Source of the DNA: Mrakia gelida
Lineage: Eukaryota; Basidiomycota; Tremellomycetes; Cystofilobasidiales; Mrakiaceae
DNA: 64,000 nt
Assembly: GCA_024345305.1 (NCBI GenBank)
Contig: BRON01000009.1
Location: 1,178,001-1,242,000 of the forward strand
Reading direction: 5' to 3'
Shown here: positions 11,435-24,387 of the stretch, one piece after another
Position numbering within the stretch: position 1 is the first letter of the stretch
Layout of the letters: each line of letters begins with the position of its first letter
Position numbers and translations under genes: made by a program
Notes under the pieces: generated by a model
Database searches by the model: none
The model's input: only the letters and a program-made list of their open reading frames with translations
Told to the model about the DNA's origin: nothing

Positions 11435-13791
11435 CTACTGCGATCCCCCAGCTCCTCCAGGACCGCCAAACTTGGCAGCCATGTCCCTCAGGCTTGGGTC
11501 AGCGAGCATTTCCTTTCAAGGGGGGAGAGAGCGAGGCGAAGGAGATAAGCAGGGGAGGGAGGAGCGAAGGAAGAGAGAGGGTCAGCTCGAAGGTCAAGTG
11601 TTTGGGGATGCGGAAAGTCCCGAAGAGATATAGAGGTAGAGGCGAGAGGAAAAAATGGACGAACTGCCATAGAAGGAGGTCCTCCTCCGGATTGCATTCG
11701 CTCGGCCCTATTTCAAAGGGAGGGAGAAGAGAGGGAGGTCAGCGACGCGTCGAGTCGAGCTGAGTCGGAAAGGTGCGAGCGAGCGAGCGAGAGATCCGAA
11801 GATGGAGATCTACGTACATTCCACGAACTGAGGGGTTGTTCATGAGAGCATCCATTCCTCCGGAGGCCATCATCTACGAAAGGGAAGGGAACGAAGAGGG
11901 AAGGAAGGTAGAGGTGAGTTCGCGAGTCGAGGGTCGACCGACTCCCGCCGCTTCTCTACGACTTCGAAGGGACTTCAGCGTACCTGCTGAGCCATAGCCA
12001 TAAGCTGAGGGTTCTGCATGAGACTGTTTAAGGGACCAACGAGGAAGAAGATTGCAAAAGAGGGACGAAACGGGCGTCAGTCTCGACATTTCGCGTCTCG
12101 CCTCACGGACGCCCAGTCCTTCGCGTCCCCGTCCCCGTCTTCCTCCAGCTTCCTCGCTCCAGATCAAGCTACTACAGTACCAAGAAGTATGTCAGCAACG
12201 TACCTAGCGATATCCGGCATCCCTCCTCCTCCACCAGCTCCTCCACCACCAAACATCCCAGCGAGCGCACTCAGATCGGGCATTCCTCCCATGGGAGGAG
12301 CTCCTCCTCCTCCTCGAGGAGCAGCGACCGAATCCGCCTCCTCGTCCGACTCAGCATCCTCTTCCTCGTTAGCAGAGGTCGAAGGGAGCCGGGATTGAGC
12401 GTTGGCGAGAGCCGATCGAAGGTTGGTGTTCGTCGGGTCGAGGAGGAGTCCCTTCTCGTAGGCTTGGACGGCGAGAGGGTATTGGGAGAGGGAGTAGTGG
12501 GCGTGGCTGAGATAGAGAAGGATAAAGGTGGACGGATCGGAAGGAGAGAAGAGGAGGGAGAGTGAGCTGGGCTGCTCGACGCGAGGGAAGGAGACGACGA
12601 GGCGTTGAAAGGAGAGGTGCTCACCCGAGTCGCGAGTAAGCCTTAACGAACGATCCATCGACCTCGAGAGCCTTCTCGGCGTCCTCGACGGCCTTCTGGT
12701 GGTCTCCGACGGAGGAGTAGGCGGCGGCTCGGTTCTGCGAGGAGGTGGAAGAAAGAGGGAGGAACGAGGGTGAGCTTCAGCTTGAACTCGAACGAACTCA
12801 TGCTTTTCGCTTCCGTCCCGCTTCTCCTACTACCTCAGAGTAGAGCAGGCCCGTGAGAAGGCAGGCACGAGATCTAGAGGGTCCTAAAACTCACAGAGTA
12901 GTAAACAGGGTTCCTCGAGTCGAGCGCGATGGCGTCCGTGTAGCTCTTGATCGCCTCGGTGTATCGCTTGGTAGTCATCAGAGAGTTTCCGGAAGCCTTG
13001 AGAGCTGCGATATCGAAGGAGTCAAGCTCGGGGCGAGGTCAGTACTGGGATTGGCTCGACGAACGTGGCAAGAGAGGGAGACGAAGCCCGAGCGACGAGG
13101 GCGCGCTCGAGCTCGAACATAAAGGAAGGGAAAGCGAGCTGACCTTCAGCAGCAGTCTTATCGGCAGCGGAGGCGGCAGCAGGTGTAGGGAGGGGAGTAG
13201 AAGCTTGAGCGGCAGCGGGGGACTGTAAGAGATGCCGAGTCGAGGGACAGAAGCGAGGAGGACGTGGAAGGGAGGAGAAGGAAGGGGTCAGCTTCAGCCA
13301 AAAGTCAAGCGAGTTCGAGCCCTCTCGTTTCTCCTTCCCCTTCGCCCGTCGCAGAAGGGTTTGGAAACAGGGATGTGAGGAGGTGGGATGGAGATGGTAA
13401 GAAAGCTCACCTTAACACCAGCGGACTTCTCCTTTGTCCTGAGGTAAACGTCGAGGAGGGAGAGCAACGAAGCGGGCTTGATGGAGAACTGCTCCTGCTG
13501 AGCGGCAGAAGTAGGATCGATTCCGAACGCTTCAGCGATGCATTCGACTGAGACGAAGCGGCAAATGTACAGCCAAAAGGTCAGCGACCTTCGTGAGAGG
13601 CAGACGCGAGGGAAAGGGAGAGCTGAGGCGGACGAGAGAGAGGCGAGGAGGAACGATGGGAGGGAGCTGAACTCACTTGCAACCTCGACTCCCTCAGCGT
13701 CGTCCGACTTGATGGAGTTGTCGTTGACCGAGTCACGAAGGAAGTTGAGGATGTTGAAAACGAGCTGCTTCTTCTTAAGATCGGAGGACAT
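11435..13791 (-). CDS. SGT2: SGT2 small glutamine-rich TPR co-chaperone
   Basis: This is a cytosolic co-chaperone that captures tail-anchored membrane proteins and passes them to the GET pathway. The N-terminal dimerisation domain starts MSSDLKKKQLVFNILNFLRD. Three TPR repeats follow, seen in pieces such as GNSLMTTKRYTEAIKSYTDA, NRAAAYSSVGDHQKAVEDAE and AHYSLSQYPLAVQAYEKGLL. A Gly/Pro/Met-rich stretch (PPMGGMPDLSALAGMFGG) leads to short methionine/glutamine-rich exons with SLMQNPQLMAMAQQ and MMASGGMDALMNN, the hydrophobic client-binding part. The last exon is LADPSLRDMAAKFGG and ends with TAG at 11435-11437. The start ATG is at 13791. The order and content match the SGT2 family fully. Confidence 0.92.
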
Positions 13792-14019
13792 GGTGGCTGG
13801 GGCGGGTGGGTGGGTGTTGAGACTTGAACGACAGCCAGCGAGCGAGGTCGAAGCGACGTTTCGTTTCTCGGGGTCGGGCCCTTCACGTGGAAGATTCGAG
13901 ACTGATTTCTCTCACAAACCTATTTCTTATCGATCTTATCTCCTCCTCGACCTTCATCACTCTCTTATTTCTCGAGCGGGAACTCGCGAAAGATGCTGCT
14001 CAAAAAGTCAACATCAAGA

Positions 14020-15241
14020 TCAAGCCTTCGTCTCCGTCGACGACGCTCCCCTCTTCTCCTCATCCTCCTCAATCTCATCCCTCTCCGCCTCGTCCAACTC
14101 GTCCTCCTCCTCCTCCACCTGATCCTCCAGATCCTCAATCATCAACCTCTCCCTCTCAAGGAACCTCTCCTCCCTCCCAGCAGCAGCATGTCGGTCCGCC
14201 TCCGCTCGGAAGACGATCTGACGCTCGTTCAGGACGTGTTTGATTCGGGCCATGGAGATTTGGATCTGGGCAAAGGAACGAACGAACGCGAAGGGCGAGG
14301 GTATGGTTAGCTCTCGAGCACGACGAGATAGACGAGCTGAAAGCTCAAGAGAAGAAGGCGAATGGAGACGAGGAGGGAAAGCGAGGAGCTCACCATGTGT
14401 CGACTCTTCTTGGTCCCGTAATCCCTCTGTTTGTCTGCGAGTTTCCTCCTGACCTCTGCCTTCTGGGTGTAGTAGATGTTCTTCTCTCGAAGGAGGAGAG
14501 CCCAGAGGGTGTGGAGATCTTGGAACGACTTGACTCGGAGTTCGGAAGCCTTCCAGGGTCGGACTAGAGAACGAGCGAAGAGAGAAAGTCGAGGTCAGCT
14601 TTCTCCTCCTTCCCTTCCCTTCGTCTCGCACCGTCGCCCTAGTCCGATTCTGAGAAGCCTATGCGTGTGCGTGTGGACTCACGCATATCCAAAGCCCCCT
14701 CCTCAACCAACTCCATCGTAATCGCCTCCCCCGTCTTGGTATCCTTATGGAAGAAAGCCCAGAGAGGATGATCCGGGTCTACCTCGATCTCGTCCTTGTA
14801 CTGCCTCTTGACTTCGAATTTCGGGATGGGGTTCGTTCTTGGGAGGAGGGAAGGAGGGTAGAGTTTGTCCGTTGTTGGGTCGATGAAGTCTTGGAGGTGT
14901 TGATCGTGTGGACGAGAGGTTTTGGTTTCCCAGATGAGAGCATCGTAGTTGCCTGCCTTCGCACGAGGTCGATCGTCCTTGTCCTCCTCTTCCTCTTCGT
15001 TCTCTTCCTCCGACTTCTTTGAGGAGGATTCGAGGGAGGTTTCCGGGTCAGAGGAGGAGGAGGAGGGAGATTCGGTGAGGGAGGAGGAGGAGGAGGGGTT
15101 GGAGGAGGAGTTGGGAAGGAAGGAAGGGAGGGAGGAGGAGAGGGCTCGTCGAGGAGCGAGGAAGGACGTTGAAGCGTGAGAGGAGGAGGAAGAGAGGTTG
15201 GAGAGGACTCGGGGGGCGGTGGAGAACAGTCGAGCCAACAT
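14020..15241 (-). CDS. MRPL4: Mitochondrial large-subunit ribosomal protein uL29m (MRP-L47 family)
   Basis: This is a mitoribosome component. The N-terminus [16 protein letters not shown] is a typical Arg/Ser-rich mitochondrial presequence, followed by a Ser-rich and acidic linker. The family core begins [20 protein letters not shown] and continues [20 protein letters not shown], which is the uL29 helical hairpin. Other diagnostic segments are [17 protein letters not shown] upstream and [12 protein letters not shown] downstream. The C-terminus is a long acidic helix ending at TGA 14020-14022. The start ATG at 15241 is chosen because it opens the targeting sequence; the same frame is open further upstream without signal features. 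Confidence 0.88.
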
Positions 15242-15505
15242 CGTGGTTTTGTTTTGAGCGAGGGTGAACGTTGGGAGAGTGAGAAGGAGGGAAGGAGAGG
15301 AACGTCGACCTTCACTTTTCAAAACGGAAGGCGCGAGCTCACGACCCTCCCTCCTTCCTTCCTTCTTAACGACCAGCGTCTCAACCGACAACAACCAACT
15401 CACCTTCATCTCCATGCGCTAGGCATCCATCTACACCCTCTCCTCCCGACCACTCTCAAAATCTTCTCCACTCCTCGCTCGCACCAAGCTCTCCTCCCTG
15501 CTCGA

Positions 15506-18500
15506 ATGAGCTCCTCTTTCCTCCCTCCTCCGACTCTCCCCCCTTCCCTCCTCGACTTCAGCTCAACAACGATGCTCCCAACAAGAGGAATCGCTTCCCT
15601 CACCGTAACAACACCAACCTCCTCCAACCAAACCTTCGATTGGTCGTCCTCAGCAACCGGGACTCGTACGACTCCAGGAGGAGGAACGAGAGGAGGCGAG
15701 GTCAAACCGAGCAGATGGTCGTCGCGAGAGTTCAGGTTCTACGAGCTCGTCGTTTGTGTGGGTGTAGCCATGCTCACTTGGGTGGGAGTTGGACTAGGTC
15801 GTGAGTGCTTGGCTCTATCTTTACGTCGTTCGGATGCCTGGAAGAGTGGGAGAGAGCTGATGAGCTTGGGTCGGTTCGTCACAGCGTCTCATCCCAACTT
15901 CGGTCTCTACTCCCAACGACTCTCTCGTGGTTGGATCCCGGGAAGATTCATCGTTCGCATCTCTCTCGTTTTCATACGCTTGTCATCCAAGCTCCGGCTC
16001 TGACTGACTTCTTCGTTCGCTCCAGGACGCCTCCGACCCACAATACTCAACCTTCAGATCCAACATCCCCTCCCTCCTCGGCCTCTCCCTCTCCTTCCTC
16101 GCCCTTCGATACATCTTCGTCGCTCCCCTTCCCTCTACCTCATCCTCTTCACCTCACTCTCACGCTCCTACCGCACCCAGTTCACCATGGTGGAAAGTCC
16201 GTCGAACGTCCTTCCTCACGAGCTTCGCCCTCCTCTCCCTGAGCATCATGCACGGCACGTCCGTCCTCAAGATTCTGCTCATCCTCTGGGGGAACTTCGA
16301 GCTTAGTAAACGGTGGGCGGGTGGGAGGTATGGGGTGGCAGGGACGTGGGTGTTCAATGTGCTGGTGCTGGTCGCGAACGAGTGGACGGGAGGGTGGAGG
16401 TTTGGGTCGCGGTTTGGGCTTGTGAGTCGCGTTTCCTTTTGCTTTGAGCGCTTTCCAGCAGGACACGAGTTCGAGCATGTGCGGGGAATGGTGTCGAGGC
16501 CGTCTAGGAGCAGGTGAAGCTGCGTGAACGTCGAGGAGAACGCTTGTGAACTGACCTCTTTGCGCGTCCTCGTTTGTTTTTGTTTTGCTCTCGACGCGTC
16601 AACGGGACAGACATCGTACGAAGGACTCCTCCCTCGTTGGCACGTCAGCTTCAACATCACTGCGCTGAGGCTGATCTCGTTTGCGATCGACCATCACTGG
16701 GCTGTCGTCGCGGCGTCGTCGAGTGCTCCTCCCATTGAGCTTCAGCAACCCGCTTCGGATGTACGTTCAGCTCTTCTGGTCCACTCTCTATCTCGAAGTA
16801 AACTTCAGAGAAGTCGAGCTGAACCATCCACTCTTTCTCCTGCCCTCATCGCGTCAAATCCTTCCTTCAGAACCCTCAACACTCCCATCCCACCCCTCCT
16901 CCAACAGAACGACAACGCTCCTCGACCTCCCACCCTCTCTCAACCTACGAGGACTTCTCGACCTACCTCTCCTACGTTCTCTACTCCCCTCTCTACGTCG
17001 CTGGACCCATCATCACGTTCAACAACTTCCAGTCGCAGGTTCGTTCGCGTTTCCTCCCTCTTCAACCGAAACGACCCCCTCGCTGACTTTCCCACCCTCT
17101 CCTTCTCGCCCGTCGCATCACAGATCCTCAACCCCTCCCCCATCCCCTCCCGAGCGAGCCTCAAATACCTGATCCGCTTCATCTTCTCCGTCCTAACCAT
17201 GGAGATCCTCCTCCACTTCATCTACGTCGTCGCCCTCAAGGACGCCAAAGCCTGGAGAGGATTAGGACCAGGAGAACTCGCCGTGGTGGGGTTCTGGAAC
17301 TTGATTGTTGTTTGGTTGAAGGTGAGCGCGAATGAACTTGCTCGCTCCTTTAGGGAGGGAGGGTTGGAGAGAGCGAAACGAAACGAAAACGAACGAAGAA
17401 CGCTGACTCGCCTTCGCTTCAACGCGTCGCTTTCGCCCAGCTCCTCATCCCCTGGCGATTCTTCCGACTGTGGGCTCTGTTGGATGGGATGGACCCGCCG
17501 GAGAACATGGTTCGATGTATGGCCAACAACTACTCGTGTTCGGGGTTCTGGAGGAGTTGGCATCGGTCGTACAATCTTTGGGTCGTGAGGTTCGTCGCGC
17601 TTCCTCGCTCCTCCTTCTCGCTCTTCCCTCCCCTCCTCATCTCTTCCTTTTACCTCAGCTCTCGTAGCCCTCCTTTCCTTTGTCCTGTCTTGTCCTGTCG
17701 CTGACTGGTTTTTGTGCCGAATCGCTCAGGTACATCTACATCCCCATGGGAGGTTCGAAACGCGCTCTTCTCTCGACCGTCGCGGTCTTCACCTTCGTCG
17801 CGCTCTGGCACGACCTCTCCCTCACGCTTCTCACCTGGGGATGGCTCGTCTCGTTCGTGGTGATCCCTGAGGTGCTAGCGGGGAGAATCTTACCTAGTAG
17901 CAAGGTGAGTTTTGTCCTTCACAACAAAACCAAACAACTTCAATCGCGACCTCCCTCCCTTCGCTCCTCCTTCGTTTCGTTTTGTTATTTCCTCCCCTCT
18001 CCTCACCCTCTCTCCCACCTACCTCTATAAACCCTCATCTCCCACTCAACCGTGACTGACTCCCTCTATCTTCTTCGTCCTGCTCGCTCTTTGTCCCTCG
18101 TCGCGTCAAACAAAAACAGTTCGGCGATCAAGGATGGTATCGACACGTCTGTTGCGTCGGAGGAGTGATCAACGTCTTGACCATGACGAGTGCGAACCTG
18201 ATTGGGTTCGTGATAGGGATCCAGGGGATGAAGGAGATGCTGGAAGGGATTTGGGGGAGCTGGAGAGGTGAGCTTCGACTTCCGTTTAGAGTTCTGTTTC
18301 TTTTGTCGCGCGTGTGGGAGAGGAGCGACGAGACGCGGTCCTCCCTCGCGTGCGTCTCGCTCGTTTCGTCTCGCTTGACGATCCTCGAGAGATGGGGATG
18401 GATAGGAAAAGAGCTAGGAAGAAGCGGAGCAGCAGAGGATCAAGCTGACCTCGCGTTCTCCTTTCCGTTTTTCGTTCGACTCGACAGGCGTCGTCTTTGC

Positions 18501-18594
18501 TTTCTTCTCTTGCGGAGGATTGTTCGCTGCTGTACAGCTGATGATGGAGTACAGGGAGGAGGAGCGACGGAGAGGGATCTGGCGGAAGTATTGA
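15506..18594 (+). CDS. GUP1: GUP1-type membrane-bound O-acyltransferase
   Basis: This is a polytopic ER enzyme of the MBOAT family. Gup1 replaces acyl chains on GPI anchors and affects glycerol uptake and wall integrity. Visible features are an N-terminal cytosolic tail, a first membrane segment [20 protein letters not shown], and then many hydrophobic helices. The MBOAT signature region reads [20 protein letters not shown], with a later conserved His in [32 protein letters not shown] and [15 protein letters not shown] are also typical of Gup1/Hhat-like proteins. The C-terminus is short and basic (RRRGIWRKY). The start at 15506 is the first ATG in frame. It shares a 264-bp divergent spacer with the uL29m gene. 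Confidence 0.88.
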
Positions 18595-18988
18595 TGGGAG
18601 TCTCGTTGTTGCTGGATGTTCTAGAAGAAGAAAAAAACAGGGAAAGGACCAAACCCGGTTGGCGGCAGACGCCCCGGTCCTCGGTGCGGCAGTTGATCAA
18701 CCTTCTCGACGTCCAGCCCTTCCCGCAAACCTCTCACTTGGAGATCTACATTTTTTCTTCACGGCTTAGTATCTCGAGCTTCCATCCTTCGCCTTCGAAG
18801 ATCGAGATTGAGTTGAAAACGAGTGTTAAAAACCAAGGAGAGGGGAGGACGAGCATGACGACCGCCTTTCAATCGCTCCGACTCCTTCGCTTCGTCTTCT
18901 TCGAATTCCAGGACCTTTCCACTCCAACTACATCCTTCACCCCCCTTCAACAACCCAACTTTTCAACCCCCCCTACACATCGCCCCCG
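18595..18988. other. Intergenic spacer before hexokinase
   Basis: Tandem spacer holding the GUP1 3' UTR and the hexokinase promoter, with a CT-rich tract before 18989. No other feature was seen; the long open frame crossing it is out of frame with both genes. Confidence 0.45.
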
Positions 18989-21909
18989 ATGGCTCCCACC
19001 CCTCTTACTACGACGACTGTCGACCTCTCCCATCTGCCTGAGGCTGTCCGAGCTTTCAACAAGGACTTCCATCTCGAGCCCGCTCGTCTTTCTCGTATTC
19101 TCGAGGCTTTCCAGTCAGAGTTTAACGAAGGTCAGTTGCCGCACTTCAGCCCACTCACTTCATTGAGAGATCTCGGACCTCTCCCTTCCTTGCTCTCTCT
19201 CTCTCTTTCGAGCCTTGCCTAGCTGAGAGGGGGGTAGGAGGGGGGACGAGAGAGAGCCAGAGACGACGGACGGAGAAAAGAGAAGATGGCCCAAGAGGAC
19301 TGACCTTTTTCCCATCTTCTTGGACGCTCTTCTTCAGGTCTTTCAAGCTTTGGAAAGGATGTCGCTATGATCCCTTCCTATATCAACGGCGTTCCAGACG
19401 GTCAGGAGCAAGGGTAAGTTATCCCTGCTATCCTCCAAGAGCGCAAAGGATGAGAGAGGAAGGAGGAGAGAGAGTTCCCTTCTCAAGCTGACGTCGTTCC
19501 CATCGTCTCGTCCCTTCCCTTCCCTTTGTTCGTTTCCCTCTCCTCTCCCTTCCTTCCTGATCACAGAACTTTCCTCGCTCTCGATCTTGGAGGAACCAAC
19601 CTGTTCGTTCTCTTCACCCCATCTATCCTCAAAAGCCAGCAGCCCTCCTTCTTCGAACTTCGAGCTCTGACGTTTGGCCCTTCCTTCTCCCTCCTTCCTC
19701 CCCTCCCTTCCCGTTGACTGCTGCTACAGTCGAGTCTGTGAGGTTCGACTTCTTGGAGACCACAAGTTCACCATCAAGCAGCAGAAGTACAAGGTCTCGG
19801 ATGAGATCAAGCAGGGAGAGGCCAGCGAACTCTTCGGTACGTCCCTTCTTCCCATCTTCCTTCAGCTTCTGAAATCGTCGAACTCCACGACCTTTTCCTC
19901 TCTCAACCCTTCGACTGTTCCATCTACGCGATCTGACTCTCCTTCTCGTGTGCTTTGGGTTGTTGACTCACAGGATACATCGCCGATTCCATTGACGCTT
20001 TCCTGACCGAGCTCGGAACAGAGTCGGAGGTCGGGGAGGAGCTTCATCTTGGATTCACCTTCAGGTTCGTCTCTCTCGCCTTCCTTCCTATCCTTCTGCC
20101 CTATGTTACCTCCTCGAGCATAAGCTGATATGTATCTCTCGTCAACTCGTTGAACAGTTTCCCTGTCGAGCAGACCGCTCTCGCCTCTGGAAAGATCCTC
20201 ACTTGGACCAAGGGATTCTCAGCCAAGAACGCTATCGGACACGATGTCGTCGTTCTTCTCCAGGATGCCCTCGACAAGAGGCATATTCACGTCAAGTGCT
20301 CTGCCCTCGTACGTCTCGTTCATCGTTCGCTTGGATCGGTCTGAAGTGGGAGGCTGAAGCTGACGTTTCGTTCTCGCGCTCTCGCTCTCACTCCCTTCCC
20401 TTTCACCTCGTTCTCGTTCTCAAGGTCAACGACGTAAGCTCTCGTTCTTCCCTCTTCTCGTCATCGAAGGTCACCTACTAATCTACTCGTCTATACCTTT
20501 CAGACCGTCGGAACCATGCTCTCAGCCTCGTACCAAGCCGGACCTGCTCTCATCGGTGCCATCTTCGGAACTGGAACCAACGGAGCCTACCTCGAGGACC
20601 TCGCCAACATCAAGAAGCTCGGAGCCGACTTCATCAAGGAGCAGGCTATCAAGACTGGACCCAAGATGATCATCAACACCGAGTGGGGAGCGCTTGACAA
20701 CAACGTGAGTCGTTTTTCGACGACGACGCGCGAAGGTCGCGACTTTCCCTCGAGCTCGAAACTGTTGGCTGATCCTTCTGGTGGCTGCTTTCGCGTTGGT
20801 CTCTTCCAGCGATTCGTTCTTCCCTTCACCCAGTTCGACGGAAAGCTCGATCGAGAATCCATCAACCCGTGAGTCGATTTCGCTTGTCTCGCCTCTCCTT
20901 CCTTCCTTCATCTTCGCGAGCTTCGACCAAGTTCGCTGAACCTTCTTTTCTTTCCTCGATCTCTCTCTCAGTCACAAGCAGGCCTTCGAGAAGCTCGTCT
21001 CCGGAATGTGTACGTCTGCTCTCCCTCCCTCTCCCTCTCCTCTTCGTCCTCGCGTCTCGTTCGACTCCCTCAAAACCAACCACTTACGCGTCGCGTCGTC
21101 CTCCCTCTCTTCTCTTCAACAGACCTCGGAGAGATCGTCCGAAACATCCTCCTCTCCTTCATCGACCAATCCGTCCTCTTCAAGGGTTACTCCACAGACG
21201 CTCTCAACTCGCACTACGGTCTCGACACCGCTGTCATGTCCGACATCGAAGCCGCTGCCGACCTCCCCACCTCCCCTTCCTCCAACGCTCAGCCCTCACC
21301 GTCGTCCCAGGCGATCCGACGGATCCTGGTCAAGGAGTTGGGAGTCAAGAACGAGCTCATCAACGAGGAGGACGTCGAGATCGTCAAGTGGGCTGTGATT
21401 GCCGTTGGAACTAGAGCCGCTGCTCTGAGTGCGTGCGCGATCGCGACCGTGGTGGATCACACTCACCAGGGAGAGGAGCAGAGGAACTCGACGGAGGTTA
21501 TTGATGTTGGAATCGATGGATCGTGAGTCGACCAACAACGGCTGCCGTTTCGAAGGAACGAGACGCGAACGCTGACTTCGACTTTCGTCTTCGCTCCTTT
21601 TCCACAGCATGGCCGAGCTCTACCCCCACTTCAACGAGCGTCTGCGTGACTCCCTCGTCATCCTGCTCGGAGAGAAGCTCGCCAAGCGGGTGAGGATCTC
21701 GCTGGCAAAGGATGGATCGGGTGTTGGAGGTCAGTCTTCCTTTCCTTCTTCGCGTCTCGCTCCCTCTCTCCTCCCCTCCCGCCTCTCTCTCTTCCTCCCC
21801 GCTGACTCTCTTCCCCCTCGCTTTTCCTTCGATTCTCTCAGCCGCTCTCGCTGCCCTGCAAGCGAAGAAGGACCTCGATGCTCTTCGTCTTCTCGCTCAA
21901 CAAAAGTAG
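18989..21909 (+). CDS. Hexokinase/glucokinase
   Basis: This phosphorylates glucose or other hexoses with ATP in the cytosol, the first step of glycolysis. The phosphate-1 motif is FLALDLGGTNLRVCEVRL, built across an intron. The sugar-binding block reads TFSFPVEQTALASGKILTWT, then TKGFSAKNAIGHDVV, and the adenosine/phosphate-2 region IGAIFGTGTNGAYLE. The catalytic Asp sits in ALVNDTVGTM, whose VND part is encoded by a 9-nt micro-exon at 20425-20433. The C-terminal block VIDVGIDGSMAELYPHF is also family-typical. The protein is about 490-500 residues, normal for fungal hexokinases. Hexokinase versus glucokinase isoform cannot be decided by eye. Confidence 0.93.
20425..20433 (+). other. 9-nt micro-exon encoding the hexokinase catalytic Asp
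   Basis: The bases GTCAACGAC (V-N-D) lie between TTCTCAAG (acceptor) and GTAAGC (donor). They are required to form ALVNDTVGTM, the hexokinase catalytic-base motif. Confidence 0.85.
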
Positions 21910-22184
21910 ATTCACGTTCCTTCCCCGAACGGTTCTTGCTCTCTCTCTTTCTCGATTAACTAGCTTTGTTGCTTGCTCTTTCCAAATTATACGTGGTCTC
22001 CTCTTTTCTCCTTTTTTACGTGCTCCTTTTGATCTTGATACGTTGCTCTCTCTGAACGAACTGTGCGGAAAATCGGAAAAATGACGAGAGAGACTCGGAG
22101 AGAGAAGGGAACTCTCGCTCCGTTTCAGTTGAGAGCTCGACGACCCTTCTTCGTCTCTCTCGCCAACGACCAGCGCCGAGGCGA

Positions 22185-24387
22185 ATGACCATCCACCTCA
22201 CGATCCCTTCTCGGCCTCCCATCCCCTCTGTTTCTCCAAACCAAGAATCCAGTAGTCTCGAGCAGGAGGAGGAAGGGGAGAAGGAACGAGCGAACGAAGC
22301 TGGCCTTCTGGCGGTGTCCACCGCTATCCGTTCTTCTAAACGAATCGTCGTTCTCAGTGGTCAGTCCTCCTCACCCACTCTACTTCTCCTCATCAAGCCA
22401 AGGCTGACTTCAGTGCTCGTTGGTCTTCGTCTCAGGTGCTGGTATCTCTGTCGCAGCTGGGATCCCAGACTTCCGAAGCTCGACCGGTCTCTTTCAATCC
22501 CTTGGGGGTTCGACTCCTGAAGAGAGCAGAAGAGCGGGAGTGACGAGTGGGAAGGAATTGTTCGATGTTTCGGCGCTCAATGTGAGTACTCCATATCTCG
22601 CTGTAGGCTGGTTGGGGTGGACGGGAGGGTGGGGAGGGAAGGAGGGAGAGAAGGTCGAAGCTGACCTGAGGTGACCTTGTCCTTCAACAGTCCCCTCTTC
22701 GCTCGAGCCTGCACCATCGAATGCTCGCTTCGCTCTACCAGCTAGCGAGTGAAGCTGAGCCGACGCCGTTCCATAGGATGCTGAAGGAGCTGGATAACGA
22801 GGGGAGGTTGCTGAGAGTTTATACGCAGAGTGAGTCCGACCGACGAGCTCGACCCTTCCCCGACCTCTCTTCCTCCCTTCTTCTCCTCTCTTTCCTCGCT
22901 GATCACCATCCTCACCGTGCTTCGCTTCGCCAACAGACATCGACAACCTCGAAGAACGAGCAGGTCTCACTTCCGGAATCCCTACCACTCCTCCACCCCC
23001 ACCTCGTCGCTCGAACAAACGCCAACGGTTGAACGACCCACCTCCTCCTCCCTCCTCAACTCCGACTCCTCCTACACCAACACCACGTTCCATCCCTCTC
23101 CACGGTCTCCTCACCCACCTCCTCTGCCCTCTATGCCCTCACACCCTCCCACTCTCGTCCAACCTCCATCGACTCCTCCCTCAACCCTCCACCTCCGAAG
23201 ACGAGGACGCTTCGCCCTCTCCGTCCTTCGTCGACTGTCCCTCCTGTCTCGTAGCCGACGAGGTCCGGTCCGCTGCTGAGATGCGCTCGAGAGGGATAGG
23301 GAGGATGCGTGCTGGGGTGGTGCTCTACGGGGAGGAGCATCCGAGAGGGGAGGATATCGGGAGGGTTGTGGAGAGGGATTTGAGAGGCAGCAGAGCGAAG
23401 GGGAAGCGACGCGTTGTGAAGAAGGAGGAGGCGATGGCCGGGCTGGAGGGAGCTGTGGGAGACGGAGAGAGAGATGGTCTGGGTGGATTGGTTCAGGAGG
23501 GGAAGGAGGCCGCATCGCTGGGAGTTGTGGAGGAGGACGTGTTGAACGAAGGCAAAGCCGACCTCCTCATCGTCGTCGGAACCTCCCTCGCCATCCCCGG
23601 AACCAAGACGCTCGTTCGAGAGTTCGGGAAGGTCGTTGGAGGAGGGAAGCTTAAACCACCACCACCATCACCACCCTCTCTCTCGTCTTCATCAGTCGGG
23701 AAGAAGGGAGGAGCAGCGTCGAAGGGAACAACAGGTCTCGAACGCGTCAAAACCATCCTCCTCAACCTCACTCCTCTCGCCAAACCAGCCGAAACGGAAG
23801 CGATGTTCGACGTCTTTGTTCAAGGAGACGTTCAGGTGTTCGTGGAGGAGTATCTGACGAAGGCGAGAGCGGGGGTGCCGAAACCGAGGAAGGCGAGGAA
23901 ACCCAAACTCCTCGCTTCGACGACGACGACGACGACAGGCCAACTTCAACCTCCTTCACCGCCCCCTCAGCTTCAACTTCAACACCTCGACGACCTCCCG
24001 TACGAGCTCCTCCCTCACCATTTCCCTTTCTCCTCCCAAGCGTCAACCTCCACCTCCATCTCCACCTCGAACGCTCCCGTCTACCCAACTCCAACCTCCT
24101 CGATCCCTTCACCCTCCCCAGCTTCCTCCACACCCGCACACACTCCCTCCTCATCATTCTCCTGGGACTCTAACTCCCCAGCGACATGCTACGTCGAGAT
24201 CGAGGTGGACGAGGATCCTCGGTTCAAGACTCCCTCGAAACCGAAACGAGAACGAGAACGGGATTGGGAGGGAGAGGGAGAGTCGGAGGTGGAGGAGAGT
24301 CCGACGAAGGGGTTGGGTGAGGGTGGTGGTGGGGTTGGTGGGAAGCCGAGCAACTGGGATATCGTAGGTGGTGGTGGTGGTGACTGA
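22185..24387 (+). CDS. NAD-dependent histone deacetylase, HST3/HST4-class sirtuin
   Basis: This class removes H3K56 acetylation in the nucleus after replication. Seen are the Rossmann motif GAGISVAAGIPDFRS, the NAD/ribose motif TQNIDNLEERAGL, and the catalytic His in IPLHGLLTHLLCPLC. The zinc site is formed by two C-x2-C pairs, LCPLC and DCPSC, separated by a Ser/Pro-rich insert. VVLYGEEHP and LLIVVGTSLAIPGTKTLV complete the fold. An extra Lys/Glu-rich insert lies between these last two motifs. The C-terminal third, beyond EAMFDVFVQGDVQVFVEEYL, is Ser/Pro/Gly-rich and disordered. The GAGISVAAGIPDFRS form is characteristic of Hst3/Hst4. Confidence 0.87.

Noticed and set aside
15242..15415. N-terminal extension of the uL29m gene
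   Set aside because: Frame is open upstream of 15241, but the ATG at 15241 opens a standard mitochondrial presequence and the extension has none.
22494..23114. Minus-strand open frame (206 codons)
   Set aside because: Antisense to the sirtuin exons; Gly/Arg-rich shadow.
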